Positions 48,086-59,226 of a stretch of DNA of 64,000 bases are shown here, piece after piece; position 1 is the stretch's first letter, and every line of letters starts with the position of its first letter. Both the position numbers and the translations under genes were made by a program. This DNA comes from Auanema rhodensis (taxonomy: Eukaryota; Nematoda; Chromadorea; Rhabditida; Rhabditidae), in the NCBI GenBank assembly GCA_964057225.1, contig OZ059894.1:11046131-11110130 (forward strand). The letters are read 5' to 3'. The notes beneath the pieces were generated by a model that saw only the letters and a program-made list of their open reading frames with translations, had not been told where the DNA came from and ran no database searches.

Positions 48086-48715
48086 TCATCCTTCCTCCTC
48101 ATTGATTTGTCCCATTTGAAAGTCGGTTGCTGTATGCTGCCCAGCGACGGTCCATGTGTGATAGAGACTGAGATCTGTCAGCAAATCTGTCGTCTGGTTG
48201 CATATCTTCTTTTTCATATCTTTCTGGTTCTGGGTGGTGGCGCCAGTTGCCATTAAAATCTTCAATGCTTGGCCAACTCGTTCTCCAGCTTTCCTTATTG
48301 ACTGGTTTGCGGACTTGTTTAAACTCTCTTCTGTCCAACTCTTGTAGATTTCTTCTGCGGCCCATCTCGGGATTAGATCAGCGCTGCCTTCGTATTCTGG
48401 GATTGAATAACCTAATTCTTGACGCAGTTTGCGGATGGTGAACTTGGTGCGGACGGTGGCTGCCAACCAGTTCTTTGCCATTTTGGCCATTTCGTCTTCT
48501 TCATGGTTACATAAACATTGTAACCTTTCCAGAGTTTCTATCAATAGAGTCACTCTGGATAGATTCTCCGAGAAGGACCGAAGAATCTTTAGTTTCTTGG
48601 GGTTGTCTTTCTCCAGCTCTTGTAGCTCAATTTGGAGTGAATGGATGTTGATCCATTTTTCCTTGATCATTTCGATGGGTGTCTCGCAGTGTAGAGGTGG
48701 AAGGTTGAGCGACAT
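48086..48715 (-). CDS. Accessory 3' ORF of unknown function, Gypsy copy 3 (209 aa)
   Basis: Same length as in copy 1, with only a handful of changes (for example H for P at residue 8, A for S in KNWLAATV, E for K in KAGERVG). The palindrome before the LTR is at 47896-47911. In sense, a CTATATAAGCTC box lies 47 bp upstream of the ATG. No function is recognised; see the copy 1 entry for visible features. Confidence 0.8.
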   Translation of the reverse strand: MSLNLPPLHCETPIEMIKEKWINIHSLQIELQELEKDNPKKLKILRSFSENLSRVTLLIETLERLQCLCNHEEDEMAKMAKNWLAATVRTKFTIRKLRQELGYSIPEYEGSADLIPRWAAEEIYKSWTEESLNKSANQSIRKAGERVGQALKILMATGATTQNQKDMKKKICNQTTDLLTDLSLYHTWTVAGQHTATDFQMGQINEEEG

Positions 48716-49048
48716 CTTGTCGAATTCGGAGGATTTTTTTTTATCTGCTTGAGGTGTTTTTGAGCTTATATAGCTCCATGCAAAGCAGGTTTTTTTTTTG
48801 TTTTTTTTTTTTTTTCAGGTTACTGCAGGTGATGAATCGTTTTTTGTTTTTTTTTTTTTTTTTTTTTTTTTTTGAACAGAGAAGGTAGAATTTTTAGAGA
48901 GATAGTGTGATTGATGACAAAAAAAAATCAAATTTCGAAAACTTGAATGACTGATTATTGTTGTTTGTTTGATGAGAAAAAATGGGAAAATGATGCAAAA
49001 GTATAAATAAAGTAATTACGATAAAAAAAATGAATTTTCAAACTTGTT
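48716..49048 (-). promoter_or_regulatory. Spacer with TATA box and A-tracts, Gypsy copy 3
   Basis: As in copy 1, but the A-tracts (T-runs on the plus strand at about 48789-48815 and 48841-48873) differ in length and carry single interruptions, as expected for slippage-prone runs. Confidence 0.55.
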
Positions 49049-52000
49049 TTAGATAGTTGTTGGTCCTCCTATCACTGTTGAAGGTCGTTTCTTTCGTTCA
49101 ACCGATGTGTTTGGTAAATTGATATGGGCATCAGGTATCTGAGAGCGTGTAAGCCTACTTTTAGGTTTTAAAGGGGGTATCACGCTGTTGTACCTTATTG
49201 GTACGTGAAACGGTTTTGGAGGAGTAATCGGATTTTTGTCTTCTAAACCGAGTGCCAATTTGAGAGCTGAGCTCCATCTTTTGATTGTAGGTAACTCTTT
49301 TTGTCTTTCTTCGTAGAGCTCTTGTCTTGTTTCTTCTCCAATTTTGTCGACCAATTGTTGGAATTGGTTGTTTTCTTCTTTGTTCGTAGATGTCTTGTCT
49401 GCTGTATCTAGTCCAGATTCCGATTGATAACTTTCTTGTTGTCTTTCCAACGTATCTTCCTGCGGTGTTATTGTTTCTTTAGTTGTTATTATAGGTCGGC
49501 TTTGTTCGTAGAACTCGTCCTCGTTATCGCTGTCCGAATCAGAAATTGGGGGCGTGGCTTGACCGTTGTTCTGAGCGCGCGTATTGACCTGATCGTGCCG
49601 GGACCTGTTGCTATAAATAGCGGATCCCGCGTCATTTCTGCCGTGCTCGCTTTCCTCGATGTTATTGTCATCGGGTGGAAAGTATCTTATATTATTCTTA
49701 TGAGCCCGTATTCTATTCCCGTCGTCATCTGCTAATATGACATTATTTTTATTTATTTCTTTTATGAGGTACGGTCCATCACTGACTGCTTGCAGTTTGT
49801 TGGTGGGCTTTGCCCGTTTGACGAGAGCTCTGTTATCCACGTAGAGTTCTCGTTCTTGTATCTTGTGTGCCTCGTCGTATTTCTTCTTCATCTTCTCATT
49901 GTTCCTTGTTATCCTTTCGCATATTTTCTCATGTAAATCTCCTGTGGGTTTGAGAGTGGGTGCGGGAGTGTCCAGGTTGTGGTCGATTGGTAGTCGCGCT
50001 GCCTGACCAAAGATACAATCGTAGGGCGGTGTGCGAGTTGTGGCATTAGGTAGCCTGTTGAGTGTGAATACTATCTTAGGTAGTATATCATCCCAATTGT
50101 CCTGTTCCGTATTTACGTACGACGTTAGTGCTTCTTCTAGTGTTCTGTGTAGTCGTTCCACTTGTCCATTTGCATTCTTGTAATATGGCATAGTTGTATG
50201 ATGCTCGGAACCTAGTTGTTCGCACATTGTTTTGAATTCGTGAGAAACAAAATTGGATCCGTTGTCCGTTATGATCCTTTTTGGTGGTCCGAAAACAAAG
50301 AACAGGTTTTTCTTAATTGCTGTTATGATTTCTTCTGATGTTTGTCTTAATAATGGTGTTGCTATTATCCATTTGGAGAACGCGTCCTGTATTGATAAGA
50401 TATATCTGTTCCCGTTTTGTGTTCGTGGTAGTGGTCCGAGAATGTCCATGTGAACTCTTTCCCAAGGTTGTGAAACGGTGGGAAAGTTTCTCATGGGTTC
50501 CACCGTTGCTTCATGCGGGTTATTTTTCCTTTTTGCGCACTGAAGACATCTGTTGACGTAGTTGGTGATATCTTCTTGCATTCCTGTCCATGTATAACGG
50601 CGTAGAATTGAGTCATGTGTTTTGTTGATTCCTAGATGAGCTCCTAGTAATGGGTCCTTATGAAACTTATCAATTATTGCTGTAGTAATTGTTGGATCAT
50701 TGGGTAGAACGGCTCGAGGTGTTTGGAATGCTGTTTTTGGCTTTGCATAGAGAATATTATTTTGAACTATATATCGATCTGTTAGTTGCCTTCCTGCTGT
50801 TTTGTTCTGAATCTTTTCTTTTGTTTCCATGATCCATTCTGTTTCCTCTTGAATTGTCCGAAGGTCCGTGATAGTTGTAATAGTAGAGATTTGATGCGTG
50901 GGAGATTCTTTCGTTTTCTTCTTTCTTTCCTTCGCTTCGTTGATTTCGTCTTCGAAGTATCTTGATAATGCGTCACAAACGCTATTAAGACGTCCTGGGC
51001 GATAGATAATTTCAATATCATACTCTTGGAGTACTATTTGAAATTTGGCTAGTCTTCCTATGATTTCTTTTCTTGTCATAAGGCTAGTTAAGGGTCTATG
51101 ATCGGTTATGATTTTGATCGGTGCTCCTAAGATGTAGGTGCGAAACTGATGAACTGCGAAAGTTAGGGCTAAGGCTTCGATCTCAATCGGGGGGTAGTTC
51201 CTTTCTGCTTTGTTTAGTTTACGGCTAGCGAAAGCTATTGGGTGCAATGGTTCTTGATCATCCGCAGATTGCAATAGAACTGCTCCTACTGCAATTATGC
51301 TTCCGTCGCTTTCAACTACGTATGGTCGTTTTGCTCTAGGTGCCTGAAGAACCGGTGCTTGACAAAGGGCTTTCTTCAGGTGTTGGAAAGATTTTTCTTC
51401 TTTGTCTCCCCATGTGAAAGCTTTATCCTTTTTTGTGAGGTCGTAGAGAGGTGAGGCAATTCCCGCGGCATTTTTGATGAATCTTCGAAAGTAGTTAACG
51501 ACGCCCATGAAAGCTCTGACTCCTGTTGTTGACTTTGGTCTGGGGTAGTCTCTGATGGCTTTAATTTTCTGAGGGTCCGGTTTTATTCCCTCATATCCGA
51601 CTATAAATCCGAGAAACTTGACTTCTCTTTGTCCAAAGGTGCATTTCTTCAGCTTAATTTTGAATCCTAGCTCTATTGCTACTCTCAAAACTTCTTCGAT
51701 ATCTTGAAGGTGTTGTGTGGTTGATTCTGATATAAGCAGAAGATCGTCTAGATATACGAAGAGTTTGCAGCGTACATGTTGTTGTAGGTACCGTACTGCG
51801 TTTTGGAATGTATGTGGGGCTCCACAGAGTCCCATGGGCATTCGACAGTATTGATATGTACCACTAGTTGTAGTAAATGCTGTTAAATGTCGATCTTCTT
51901 TACGCAGAGGTATTTGGAAGAATCCTGATACCAAATCAAAGTTAGTGAAGATGCATGCTCCTGCTGCTAGATCGAGAATATCTTGTATGTTTGAAATGAC

Positions 52001-55000
52001 GTATATCTGCTTTAGTGTTATGGCATTTAATGCTCGAAAATCCGTAACAAAACGGTATGTTTTGTCCTTCTTTTTGACGAGTATAACGGGACTTGTGGTA
52101 ATAGAAATTGATGGTTCTATTATACCTTGTTCGAGCATTTCCTCCACCTGTTTTTCGACTTCTTCTTGTTGAGTTAGAGGGATCCTGTATGTGATTTGAA
52201 ATGATGGAAATTTTCCTGGTATGATAGGTATATTATGTTCCACTGGTCCTTTAAAAAGTCCGATATTGCGATCCTCGTTCAAGAAAGCTTCCTTATTTCT
52301 AAGTACTATTTTCTTTAATTCTTGTCTTTCCAATTGGGTGAAGATGGTGTTTGTTACGTCGAGATCCTTTATGAAGTCGTCTGGGAAGTATGGTAGTTGT
52401 TCTTCCCATCTTGCTTCCGGTGGGACGTATTGTCCTTTTTGTTCTTTGATATCTTTTGGGATAGCGTAAGCAGTTCCGATTCCTTGATTTGTTTTAATTT
52501 TGATTGTTTCGGGTGAGATATTTGTAGCGAATATCTGAACCCCGTATCCTGTTGGCGTGAAAGTTGTAGGGGCGAAAGTCATTTTTCCTATTCGTTGTGA
52601 ACTTCTTATAAAAGCTTGTGCGTATGATGCTGGATCGTCTACTTCCAACGTGAGCGATCTGGTTTCTCCTGGGTAAAACTGTTTAGTTTCCAGGCTTACT
52701 ACATGAGCTATCGTGTGGTTCTCGGTCCACGGTGAGTAGTCTTGTGCTAGAGGTACTATTGTATCTCCGACTAGCAATGAATTCTGAAGTGGTCGCAATG
52801 ATGTATTTATTCCTATTTTGCTGAGGGCTTCTATAAAGTCTATTCCTAATAAGATAGGTGCTGGGCAGTGGTTGTTGGCAGAAATCAGTATTTTGTGCTC
52901 AATCTCTGTTTTTCCAATAACAATTGGAAGTCTTGTGTAGCCCAGGAAGGAAAACCGTGATTTGTTTGCTACGATAGCTGTTGTCTTTTCACCAACCATC
53001 GTTGCTGCCGGTAGTTGTTGAAATGTGCTTTCCTTCATATATGATATAGAAGCTCCTGTGTCCCATAAAGCAGTAAAGATCTGATTGTGGATGGAGAGAG
53101 GTACGAAAGGTAGTCGTGATCCTCCGATGTAGTTAATCCTTGATTCTTTCATGGCGTATCGTGGTAGATAGGCTAGAAAGTCGTTGTCTGATAGTGGAGC
53201 GTCGGGATCGTATCGGGAGATTCTTGAATAGAATTTGTTTTGTTGAGATTTATTCAGTGGTTGTAATTGCTGAAGTTCGATTTCTTTATTTTCTCGCCTT
53301 GGTTCTTCTTCTTCTTCTTTGAATGTTATTTGATTGATTGGTATCCTTGTGGTACATGCATATATTTTTAATGCCCAGATGGTAGCAGTTATAAGTCCTA
53401 TTGCGACGAGAATTCCTCCAATAATGGCTAGTGTCCTTAGTATCCATGCTGTAATTGATTCTCCTACATATTCGAAGAAATTTGTGATTTGTTTTTCTGC
53501 GTTGTTTGATATGTTATCTGCTAACATTAATGTCGTTCCAACTGTTCCTCCTATAATGCCTATTGGATTTAGATCAGAGAATCCAGACTGTTTGAAGACT
53601 GGTTTCAGCTTTCCTGGCAGAGTGGCTTGTAAGGATGCTAAGCTCGATCCGTAGGAGATAGCCAGTGCCATTGGAAATGTTGACTCCGTGAGGTTTGAAA
53701 ATATGTTGGAATTGTTGAACTTAATGTGATCAATTTTTACAGATGTGAGTTCATCCGAAAATGAGAAGTGAGTTACATTCAATGTTGAATTATCTTTCAT
53801 CCATTGATTGTTTATTTTGTAGGGATCTGATGTAGCCATATCGCATGCTATGATGTGAGCATATGGTGTCAAATCTCTTGATCCTGGTGTAATGAATAGT
53901 TTGCCGTGATGTTCCGTGTCTACAGGCGTCTCCAGGTAACATTTATCGTCTCGTTTGTGATCCGAATATACATGTGTTATTTGTACAGGGGTGCATGGCA
54001 TGACGTAGATGAGATGTTCTCCGACGAATTTGGCTGAAATGTCCTGTCGAAGAAGCATAGTGCGAATTCCTATGGTCGGATTAATTTGCAGGATTGCCCA
54101 CCAGGTAAGTAGCTGTTTATTTTGCATTCTGCAAACGCTTTTCTTTGTTATTTGGAAAGCTTGTAAGATTTCCTCCTCGAGTTTTGACGTAGAGTATTGG
54201 AGGTGAGACCTTGTATCTTGTTGTCGTAGTTGATCATCGTATTTTTGAATAATATCTGCTCGTGTTCGTAGGAAATTGAGGTGTGCTTGTGATCCTGTGT
54301 GAGATTTAATTTCCTCTACCGGTTGAGTTGTTGTTGCTCGTTTTGTGGTAATCCGAGTTGTGGGAATTGTCCTAGGAGGTTCTCTGCGAGGTGTGGTAGT
54401 GAGAAGACGTGGTGGTGGAGTTACTGGAGTTGTTGTACTCTGGTAATAATGATATCTCCTTGGTGTGGTTGTGAATTGAGGTAAAGGTGTCCGATAAGTA
54501 GTAGTTGTCGGATCAACTGTGGTTGCAGGGGTTCTAGTGGTTGTTGTAGTTGTAGTAGTTGTGGTAGTGGTTGTCGTAGGACTAGCACCCGGTGACTCAA
54601 TGAGCTGAAGATATGTTTGTTGAAATAATAAGCTGTCTTCTTCCGTGATGGGTCTGGCTGTAGGTAGTGTTTTCGGGAATCCGTAGTTTTGTGCGTGTCC
54701 GTTGAAGATGAGAGTATAGTTGGGAAAGGTAATCGTTGAAGAATTTGACTGTCTTGTGAGATCAGCCCATTTCTTGTTTTCTGCTTCTCTTTCCTCTTTT
54801 GATATCCGGCTTAGACGATTGTTTTGAGCTAGGTATTCGAGAAATTTTTGTATTTCGTCTATCTGGGTGTAGACCTGTGTGTCTGTACGTGATCTAGGCA
54901 GTTTTGTCATTCTGGGTGGGTAAAGTTGGTATAAGTATTCCTCCAACGATGGAATAGTTTCTCCTGTAGCCAGAGTTGTAGGTGTCTGTGCTATTTCGAG

Positions 55001-57904
55001 TGCTATTTGTCTTGCTCGTTCGAGATAGTCGCCTTTGTGGTTTAGTAATCGTGTGGCAAAGTCGCTGATAGTGATTTGCTTGCTGAGTTTTGCCGTAATT
55101 TCTGATGGTAATAGATGTTCAATGGCGATTTCTGTGGAAAGTCGAATCTCGGCTTCTGCGAGTGTGTGTAGGATAACCATGTTGATATCGGTGTAGTTGT
55201 GCCATAAGAGTCGATATTTTAGTTTTGATGCTTCCAGTTGTAGGAATTTGATGAGCCCTATGTGTACGCTAGATGTTTTGAGGTAGTCTATAAGGTTATA
55301 GGTACTATCCAGTCTTTTACGATTTCGATATGTTTGGTACATTGGTAGTAATCCTGTAGAACTGTCTGTGAGGCGAAGTGATTGATAGATAGTGATGTTG
55401 AAGAATCTCGTAGGGTACTCCTGTGGTGCTTTTCTCTTTTGACGTCGGGGTTTTAACTCGTTGATGGAAATGTACGTACCGCTGTCAGTTGAATAGATGT
55501 TCTTATTCATACATCTTGTAGCAATAGGGTCTGGCGTGTCGTCGTTGAGGATGAATGCTCCTTGTATTTCCGAGATTATAACAGTATCATTATTGATTAG
55601 TGCTTCGAATTTTCCTAAAGTTGTGTAATCACAATTTCGATGGTTATTGGGTGGGATCCATGTGATAACTGCGTTTGTGGTGTTGCATACACCTTGTTGT
55701 TTAGTGCATCCCTCAGTGTTGATAAACAAGTCGGAGATTATAGTGTCATCGTGTAGGCTAGTCATCATTCCTCTTTCTAATGTGAATCTTGATTTTGTTG
55801 TGCAAGAGGATGACCAGAACGATTTTGATTGAGCATTGGTAGGCATAGGAGTTTTGAATAGTCCTGGAGCTTCCCGATTGAGGTTGTTATCCGTGTGTCG
55901 TCTCTCTTGAATGGCTGTTTTGCATTCTTGTGGAGTGGCTGGTTCTATTCGGAGTAATGTGAGGTTGTTTTCCCTGATGAAGAATAAGTCGTAGGCGCAA
56001 GCTTTATAGATTTCCTTGGAGCATTTCCATGCTTCCCATTCTTTGTAATTCATATTTTCTGCAAATAGTTCCACTGTTTTTATCTTGACTCCGTCTTTGT
56101 GTGCATAGTCTGAGCAGGTTGTTGGTCGAGGTGGTTCGAGGAAAATACCTCCTCGTTTGCCGATGCAGAGTTGATAGGTGTTGTCTGCCTGACAGGGTAT
56201 CAAAGATAAAGCGATGACGGATAAGAATAGCGGTATGAACGGAAGTGTCTTCCTTGTTTTTCCTGTTTCTTTCTCCACTTTGTTAACGTGAAAACGAACG
56301 CTAGGGCTTCTGGTACGATCTCTGTACCTGTTATGTTGTCCATGCGAAGTGTTGTGATTTCTTTGTTGGAATCCGCGATCGTGATAGTTTCCGCGGTTGT
56401 ATCGGTCGTTTCCTCTGTGCTCATGTCGATCGTTTCCTCTGTTATCATATCGGTCGTTTCTTCTGTTATCGTATCGATCGTTGTATCTATCGTACCGTTG
56501 AGGACTACGATAACTGTTGTATCCTCGTTGGTATCCATTGTTTCTGTTATCTTGTCTGAAGTTGGGACGGTTATTTTGTCGGTCGTCCTGGTATCTTGGT
56601 GGGCGGTATCCTCCTCTTCTTTGATTCCATCGTTCCTGTGGGCGTTGTGGTCTTGATTGATTTCCATAAAACGTTCTTGGTTGGTGTGTTTGTGATTCGT
56701 CATGGGTTTTGTCCTGTTGTGAGGTTCTCATGTGGTTTATGAGACCGTTATTGATCTCTAATTGTTCCACGTTTTTGATCAAGTTGTTGATATGTAGCGA
56801 CGGATCTTCGTCGGCTTCTACTGTTTCGGCGATAGTTACAGCTGCATCGAAGGTTATAGGGCTGCGGTTATTGACGTGTGTTCTTAAAGTCTTTCTTAGT
56901 CCTCCTAAGAACGAAACACGTAGTATTCTTTCGTCAGCTGTTGAGTCCATGTTGCATGATTCGTAAGCGAGATTTCTGCAACGTTGCGCGAAATTTTGTA
57001 CCGTTTCGTTTTCTCCTTGTTTCAAATGGGTGAGTTTCGTAAATGCAGCATCCCTCTTTTCTGGAGGTTGTAATTTCTCCGATAGTAGACGTTTGACGTG
57101 GTTCCATCCTTGGCGTAAGTCTTCTGCTGGTATAGTTCGCAGAGCTTCGGCGGCTCTGTCCGTTCCAAGAAGTAGATAAAGATGGGAAAGTCTCTCGGCA
57201 ATAGGGACTTGAAGTGCATCAAAATATCCTTCTAGTCTTTGCATGTAGAGATTGAATGGTACGGATCCATCATAAAGCGTAGGTTTATGATGGCGAATAG
57301 AAACATTGTTGGCTCTCGCGATAGGAGGATTATCTTGCTCCATCTGATTTGCCATTTGAGGGCGACTTCTCTGCTCTGTAACATTCGAAGTCAAATTTAT
57401 GTTATTGTCTGACGAAGAAGAGACAGGAGACAGAGAGTGCCCATGCAAAGATTGATCAGTGGAAGAGGGGGAATTTCTAGGAATAGGAGAAGTGAGGATT
57501 TCCGTGTTTTCGGTTTGAATAGGACGTTGAGGAGAAGTGTGATTTGGAAGATAAGTGTTAGTGCCGGTGTCAATGACTGTTTTTGGAGAGTGAGAAGAGC
57601 GTTTGGGCGTGGATTTACTAGATGTTGCTTTATTTTTATTCAAACTTATCGCATGCCTAGTAGTTTTGATAGCAGTTGTATAAAGTTTCTTAGCGGTTAG
57701 CGGTGTGCCCGGAATGGGGGGTAATTTCTTTGATTTAGCGTTAGTTTTCGGATGTTTCGCATCTGGTCGAAATGCATCCGGTGGTCCTCTTTTTCTTTGG
57801 TTTCTATGCAGTGCTGCTTCCACTGTCTGGGTATTCTCTTCGCTATTTGTAGTGTTTTGGGTATTATTTCCCGGCGGAGGGTTTTGATTCGCTGTGTCAG
57901 CCAT
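49049..57904 (-). CDS. Gag-Env-Pro-Pol polyprotein, Gypsy copy 3 (2951 aa)
   Basis: Same length as copy 1 and more than 99% identical by eye; differences include HNT for RST near the end of the basic tract, DAP for DAL before the protease, KEIIGR for KDLIGR after RNase H, and KICERI for KIYERI near the C-terminus. All catalytic motifs, the furin site, the signal peptide and the membrane helix are present. Two nearly identical, uninterrupted copies on opposite strands indicate recent retrotransposition or gene conversion. Confidence 0.93.
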   Translation of the reverse strand: MADTANQNPPPGNNTQNTTNSEENTQTVEAALHRNQRKRGPPDAFRPDAKHPKTNAKSKKLPPIPGTPLTAKKLYTTAIKTTRHAISLNKNKATSSKSTPKRSSHSPKTVIDTGTNTYLPNHTSPQRPIQTENTEILTSPIPRNSPSSTDQSLHGHSLSPVSSSSDNNINLTSNVTEQRSRPQMANQMEQDNPPIARANNVSIRHHKPTLYDGSVPFNLYMQRLEGYFDALQVPIAERLSHLYLLLGTDRAAEALRTIPAEDLRQGWNHVKRLLSEKLQPPEKRDAAFTKLTHLKQGENETVQNFAQRCRNLAYESCNMDSTADERILRVSFLGGLRKTLRTHVNNRSPITFDAAVTIAETVEADEDPSLHINNLIKNVEQLEINNGLINHMRTSQQDKTHDESQTHQPRTFYGNQSRPQRPQERWNQRRGGYRPPRYQDDRQNNRPNFRQDNRNNGYQRGYNSYRSPQRYDRYNDRYDNRRNDRYDNRGNDRHEHRGNDRYNRGNYHDRGFQQRNHNTSHGQHNRYRDRTRSPSVRFHVNKVEKETGKTRKTLPFIPLFLSVIALSLIPCQADNTYQLCIGKRGGIFLEPPRPTTCSDYAHKDGVKIKTVELFAENMNYKEWEAWKCSKEIYKACAYDLFFIRENNLTLLRIEPATPQECKTAIQERRHTDNNLNREAPGLFKTPMPTNAQSKSFWSSSCTTKSRFTLERGMMTSLHDDTIISDLFINTEGCTKQQGVCNTTNAVITWIPPNNHRNCDYTTLGKFEALINNDTVIISEIQGAFILNDDTPDPIATRCMNKNIYSTDSGTYISINELKPRRQKRKAPQEYPTRFFNITIYQSLRLTDSSTGLLPMYQTYRNRKRLDSTYNLIDYLKTSSVHIGLIKFLQLEASKLKYRLLWHNYTDINMVILHTLAEAEIRLSTEIAIEHLLPSEITAKLSKQITISDFATRLLNHKGDYLERARQIALEIAQTPTTLATGETIPSLEEYLYQLYPPRMTKLPRSRTDTQVYTQIDEIQKFLEYLAQNNRLSRISKEEREAENKKWADLTRQSNSSTITFPNYTLIFNGHAQNYGFPKTLPTARPITEEDSLLFQQTYLQLIESPGASPTTTTTTTTTTTTTTRTPATTVDPTTTTYRTPLPQFTTTPRRYHYYQSTTTPVTPPPRLLTTTPRREPPRTIPTTRITTKRATTTQPVEEIKSHTGSQAHLNFLRTRADIIQKYDDQLRQQDTRSHLQYSTSKLEEEILQAFQITKKSVCRMQNKQLLTWWAILQINPTIGIRTMLLRQDISAKFVGEHLIYVMPCTPVQITHVYSDHKRDDKCYLETPVDTEHHGKLFITPGSRDLTPYAHIIACDMATSDPYKINNQWMKDNSTLNVTHFSFSDELTSVKIDHIKFNNSNIFSNLTESTFPMALAISYGSSLASLQATLPGKLKPVFKQSGFSDLNPIGIIGGTVGTTLMLADNISNNAEKQITNFFEYVGESITAWILRTLAIIGGILVAIGLITATIWALKIYACTTRIPINQITFKEEEEEPRRENKEIELQQLQPLNKSQQNKFYSRISRYDPDAPLSDNDFLAYLPRYAMKESRINYIGGSRLPFVPLSIHNQIFTALWDTGASISYMKESTFQQLPAATMVGEKTTAIVANKSRFSFLGYTRLPIVIGKTEIEHKILISANNHCPAPILLGIDFIEALSKIGINTSLRPLQNSLLVGDTIVPLAQDYSPWTENHTIAHVVSLETKQFYPGETRSLTLEVDDPASYAQAFIRSSQRIGKMTFAPTTFTPTGYGVQIFATNISPETIKIKTNQGIGTAYAIPKDIKEQKGQYVPPEARWEEQLPYFPDDFIKDLDVTNTIFTQLERQELKKIVLRNKEAFLNEDRNIGLFKGPVEHNIPIIPGKFPSFQITYRIPLTQQEEVEKQVEEMLEQGIIEPSISITTSPVILVKKKDKTYRFVTDFRALNAITLKQIYVISNIQDILDLAAGACIFTNFDLVSGFFQIPLRKEDRHLTAFTTTSGTYQYCRMPMGLCGAPHTFQNAVRYLQQHVRCKLFVYLDDLLLISESTTQHLQDIEEVLRVAIELGFKIKLKKCTFGQREVKFLGFIVGYEGIKPDPQKIKAIRDYPRPKSTTGVRAFMGVVNYFRRFIKNAAGIASPLYDLTKKDKAFTWGDKEEKSFQHLKKALCQAPVLQAPRAKRPYVVESDGSIIAVGAVLLQSADDQEPLHPIAFASRKLNKAERNYPPIEIEALALTFAVHQFRTYILGAPIKIITDHRPLTSLMTRKEIIGRLAKFQIVLQEYDIEIIYRPGRLNSVCDALSRYFEDEINEAKERKKKTKESPTHQISTITTITDLRTIQEETEWIMETKEKIQNKTAGRQLTDRYIVQNNILYAKPKTAFQTPRAVLPNDPTITTAIIDKFHKDPLLGAHLGINKTHDSILRRYTWTGMQEDITNYVNRCLQCAKRKNNPHEATVEPMRNFPTVSQPWERVHMDILGPLPRTQNGNRYILSIQDAFSKWIIATPLLRQTSEEIITAIKKNLFFVFGPPKRIITDNGSNFVSHEFKTMCEQLGSEHHTTMPYYKNANGQVERLHRTLEEALTSYVNTEQDNWDDILPKIVFTLNRLPNATTRTPPYDCIFGQAARLPIDHNLDTPAPTLKPTGDLHEKICERITRNNEKMKKKYDEAHKIQERELYVDNRALVKRAKPTNKLQAVSDGPYLIKEINKNNVILADDDGNRIRAHKNNIRYFPPDDNNIEESEHGRNDAGSAIYSNRSRHDQVNTRAQNNGQATPPISDSDSDNEDEFYEQSRPIITTKETITPQEDTLERQQESYQSESGLDTADKTSTNKEENNQFQQLVDKIGEETRQELYEERQKELPTIKRWSSALKLALGLEDKNPITPPKPFHVPIRYNSVIPPLKPKSRLTRSQIPDAHINLPNTSVERKKRPSTVIGGPTTI

Positions 57905-58876
57905 TTTTGTTGGTTTCCTGGAAGGAAATTATTAACCAACGAAGACTGAGCTTATATATACAAACGTAAGAAACAATATGGGGTTGGTATGCGCGACTCC
58001 TATTTCTGTCAGGGGGCCAGCCTGCAGCGGGTCTCTAGTCGGAGAATAGCCTGGTCAGGTTCATACACGAGTCCGCAACTACGTGTGACCTTAGCAAAGG
58101 ACCGGGTTCTTATCTCACGAAGAGGCATGAGATGCGAGACAGTGGTCTGTGTATTGTGCCTTTTCAGTCATGGACAAGATCAGGTACACAGGCTTCTCGA
58201 ACTCATTTTTCCAGACTTCTCGTGCCTAAGCGAACCCGCAGAAGACGTTCCCTTTTAACGTTGCTTCTGCTCCCCTGGGCTCTGCTAGGTGGGACCACTT
58301 AACTTCAAAAAAATATTACGTTTTGTAATTCTCATATAGGACCGAAAAAGGGTTAATTTCAAATGAATGCGCGTCTTATATCAAAAGTGTACGCCTCCGC
58401 ACGATGTCCCGAGAAAGTCTGGTATTGTTTCTCACGGGCTTGAATAAATAGAATAGTTTATGGTTTATGAATAGGAAGTTTTACGAAGAGAAAAAAAATA
58501 GATGATTCAAGAATATGTTTTGGTAGTTTTTTTTTTTTTTTGAAAATGTCTTATAAATGATAATGAATAAATGTTTTTAAAGTATTTTATAAATAGATTA
58601 TGACAATAAATGTTTTGATTTGTTTGTTTCAAAAGAGTTTTCATGCATTATATGCTTTTAATATATATGAAATAAAATAAGAAAGAATGAAGTAAAGATA
58701 AAATTCGGGTAACATTTAGGAGATAAAATTGACAATTTTAGAAATAGAAGTTTGAATATTATATAAAGTTTTGATATGAAGGATAAAAGATTTTGAATAC
58801 AAAAAGGATTTCGAAAAGTAGCGGAAATGGTCCATAGAGATCCGTCCGTTATAGACGGATCTCGGTGGAACCTCCA
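57905..58876 (-). promoter_or_regulatory. Leader, internal promoter and primer-site hairpin, Gypsy copy 3
   Basis: Matches copy 1. Hairpin arms are at 58837-58846 and 58854-58863. The TATA word is 44 bp before the ATG. The A-tract (T-run at about 58529-58542) is about half the length of that in copy 1. Confidence 0.62.
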
Positions 58877-59224
58877 CGTTCCATTTGATTGCCCTAGGGT
58901 TCCGACTAGGGTTTTCAGATGGATTTTGTGCAAGGGTTTCATTGTTCAACAAGTAGTTAAATTAGCAACCGTTTTATTATATAGAGAAAACTACAATAGG
59001 AAATGTTATAAACTACAAACAAGTAAAGTTAAAGTCTAAAACTACATGATAGAAGATCTCCCTTAGTGTGTTTTCTACGGGTTTATATAGCAAACTATAG
59101 AATGTAAAAAGTGAATGAATTTGTATAAAAAGAATTACGTTCCACCTTATTCCGTGGAATCTTTTCTAAAAAGCTTTCGAATTCTAGTTTCTTATTTTAT
59201 TTGATTAAACTAAAGTCGGTTGAC
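58877..59224 (-). repeat. 5' LTR, Gypsy copy 3, outer 38 bp missing
   Basis: 348 of 386 bp remain, stopping within the CGGTTGAC inverted repeat. Two filler bases (AT) follow, then array sequence begins at gcaaagacatg (59227), which lies inside the degraded U2-targeting element of a unit. Confidence 0.9.
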
Positions 59225-59226
59225 AT

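Larger units (their letters stand above)
47490..59224 (-). mobile_element. Ty3/Gypsy-type LTR retrotransposon with internal envelope, copy 3 (5' LTR truncated)
   Basis: Nearly identical to copy 1 in LTR, leader and proteins. The 3' LTR (47490-47875, 386 bp) is complete. The 5' LTR (58877-59224) lacks its outer 38 bp and is joined directly to the middle of an array unit, so no target duplication can be read. Transcription runs toward 5S gene 6. Confidence 0.94.

Noticed and set aside
49049..57904. Gypsy copy 3 as a mere assembly duplicate of copy 1
   Set aside because: It has private amino-acid changes, different A-tract lengths, a different insertion point and a different 5S neighbour, so it is a separate copy.
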